Source: Phycisphaerae bacterium
Lineage (GTDB): Bacteria; Planctomycetota; Phycisphaerae; Phycisphaerales; SM1A02
DNA length: 7,274 bases
Assembly: GCA_016873375.1 (NCBI GenBank)
Contig: VGXJ01000088.1
Coordinates: 1-7,274 of the forward strand
Reading direction: 5' to 3'
The notes beneath the pieces were generated by a model. It was not told where the DNA came from and ran no database searches. It saw only the letters and a list, made by a program, of their open reading frames with translations. Positions 6,354-7,274 of the stretch are shown in pieces. Both the position numbers and the translations under genes were made by a program. Every line of letters begins with the position of its first letter. Position 1 is the stretch's first letter.

Positions 6354-6664
6354 GCGTGCTCGCCCAGGGTTCCTCGGGCGCGTTCTGGATCTCGATCGTC
6401 GCCCTGCTGGTACTCACGGTCATCGGCTTTGTCGTGGCCATGCGCGTGCGCGCGCGTGCGCTCGACCGCGCTGCCGGCGGCGTCGAATCGTTCGGGTTCT
6501 CGGAACTCAAGGCGCTTCGCGACAGCGGGCGCATCTCGCAGGAGGAGTACGACAACGCTGACCGTCGTTTGCGGGAAAAGGCCCGAGAAACGGTCGAAAG
6601 GCTGCGGCAAGAGCGTGCTTCGGCCAAGCCGCCTACGGTGCGAGGATCGCGTCGAGGCTCGTGA
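6350..6664 (+). CDS. Small single-pass membrane protein with SHOCT-like C-terminus
   Basis: A 104-residue protein of unknown function. One membrane helix is predicted (about 11-31), followed by a basic RVRARALDR segment, which suggests the C-terminus stays in the cytoplasm. Residues 48-75 (FGFSELKALRDSGRISQEEY and the next eight) resemble the short SHOCT-type helical hairpin, with the pattern of leucines, a G and then I-S-x-E-E-[YF]. A charged helix and an Arg/Ser-rich tail follow. The GTG start at 6350 overlaps the tig stop (GTGA, four bases), implying translational coupling; a second in-frame GTG at 6356 is possible. It lies between tig and clpX where many bacteria have clpP. The SHOCT link is by pattern only. 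Often such segments serve in oligomerisation or tethering, which is not shown here. Confidence 0.72.
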   Translation: MSVLAQGSSGAFWISIVALLVLTVIGFVVAMRVRARALDRAAGGVESFGFSELKALRDSGRISQEEYDNADRRLREKARETVERLRQERASAKPPTVRGSRRGS

Positions 6665-6755
6665 ATGCGCCCCCAGCGCGAGACGCCGCGCCCGGACGGC
6701 GAAAAGTGGCGACCGAAAGAGCGCAGTCGCTGCAGGGAGGCGCGCCGTGAACCGA

Positions 6756-6761
6756 TAGACT
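6756..6761 (+). promoter_or_regulatory. Possible -10 element for clpX
   Basis: TAGACT lies 15 bases before the clpX ATG, in the 112-base gap after the SHOCT-like gene. It would give a leader of only about 8-9 bases. No good -35 is visible. It resembles TATACT before tig. With no terminator in the gap, clpX could also be read from the tig promoter. A weak GGA at 6768-6770 is the only Shine-Dalgarno-like sequence. Confidence 0.35.
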
Positions 6762-6776
6762 CAAAACGGAAACGCC

Positions 6777-7274
6777 ATGAGCAACGGAAACGATCGCAAG
6801 GGCCCCGGCAACGATGGCAAGCGCACCGATGATGGTGGCTTCCGCGGTCGGCGCGTCACCACCTGCTCCTTCTGCGGCAAGACCAGCCGTGAGGTTGGCC
6901 CCATGGTCGAGGGTCCCAACGACGTCTACATCTGCACGAACTGCACGGACCTGTGCGGCAACATCTTCAAGCAGGAGAAGCGCCGGATCTCGACCGGCAG
7001 CCAGCTGTTCTCGAGCATTCCGTCGCCGCGCTCCCTGAAGGAGTACCTCGATGAGTACGTGATCGGCCAGGACCAGGCCAAGAAGACGCTCTCGGTCGCA
7101 GTGCACAACCACTACAAGCGGCTCACCCAGGTCGGAAACGCCGATGCGCCGGTGGAGCTCGACAAGAGCAATGTGCTGCTGATCGGCTCGACCGGCACCG
7201 GCAAGACGCTGCTTGCCCGCACGCTGGCACGCATGCTCAATGTGCCATTTGCGATCGGCGATGCGACCACGCTC
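6777..7274 (+). CDS. clpX: ClpX, ATP-dependent unfoldase subunit, N-terminal part (cut by window edge)
   Basis: ClpX is an AAA+ hexamer that recognises, unfolds and feeds substrates to the ClpP protease. The 166 visible codons read on without a stop to the right edge. A charged, Gly-rich leader (1-26) precedes the zinc-binding domain with C30, C33, C53 and C56 (CSFC and CTNC), used for substrate and adaptor binding. Then come the AAA+ entry LDEYVIGQDQAKKTLSVAVH (91-110), HYKRL, and the Walker A GSTGTGKT (137-144), followed by LLARTLARMLNVPFAIGDATTL. Walker A has Ser where ClpX usually has Pro (GPTG[SC]GKT); the catalytic GKT is intact. Walker B, sensor residues and the ClpP-binding IGF loop lie outside. 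It starts at ATG 6777, with only a weak GGA upstream. No clpP precedes it. Confidence 0.95.
   Translation, partial: MSNGNDRKGPGNDGKRTDDGGFRGRRVTTCSFCGKTSREVGPMVEGPNDVYICTNCTDLCGNIFKQEKRRISTGSQLFSSIPSPRSLKEYLDEYVIGQDQAKKTLSVAVHNHYKRLTQVGNADAPVELDKSNVLLIGSTGTGKTLLARTLARMLNVPFAIGDATTL

Noticed and set aside
6684..6701. Hairpin CGCCG-8-CGGCG between the SHOCT-like gene and clpX, considered as a terminator
   Set aside because: Only 5 bp of stem and followed by GAAAAG with no T-run; it is not a credible rho-independent terminator.
6665..6832. Short Arg/Lys-rich frame starting at an ATG directly after the SHOCT-like gene's stop
   Set aside because: About 55 codons, very basic, and running into clpX in another frame. 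It has no Shine-Dalgarno beyond the stop-start junction and looks like non-coding GC-rich sequence.

Overview
The window comes from a GC-rich bacterial chromosome and carries seven protein genes, two of them cut by the window edges. Gene content suggests a planctomycete, possibly of the Phycisphaerae. The pointers are a type III glutamine synthetase, mostly missing Shine-Dalgarno sequences, and a trigger factor-clpX neighbourhood with a small membrane protein between the two genes. This placement is inference from gene families; no marker here settles it.

Layout. At the left edge the start of glutamyl-tRNA synthetase (gltX) runs leftward. A short divergent intergenic region separates it from four rightward genes: a YfcE/MJ0936-type metallophosphoesterase (238-729), an uncharacterised four-helix membrane protein (841-1308), a CorA magnesium/cobalt channel (1352-2500) and a type III glutamine synthetase, glnN (2613-4805). 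A strong rho-independent terminator (4860-4889) closes glnN. A second rightward unit follows: trigger factor (tig, 4953-6353), a 104-residue SHOCT-like membrane protein whose GTG start overlaps the tig stop (6350-6664), and the start of clpX (6777 to the right edge).

How the genes relate. The left half is housekeeping and not obviously one pathway: tRNA charging, a small phosphoesterase, divalent-cation uptake and ammonia assimilation. The right half is a protein-quality-control locus: a ribosome-bound chaperone and the unfoldase of the ClpXP protease. The usual clpP between them is absent and a small membrane protein sits there instead. There is no stretch over 300 bases without a gene.

I found no mobile element, CRISPR array, RNA gene, defence island or clearly new system. 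The points most worth a second look are: a 27-bp tandem repeat that multiplies the in-frame start codons of glnN; the small SHOCT-like gene coupled to tig in the place of clpP; and -10-like hexamers only 6-9 bases before starts that lack a Shine-Dalgarno, which hints at leaderless or near-leaderless mRNAs.
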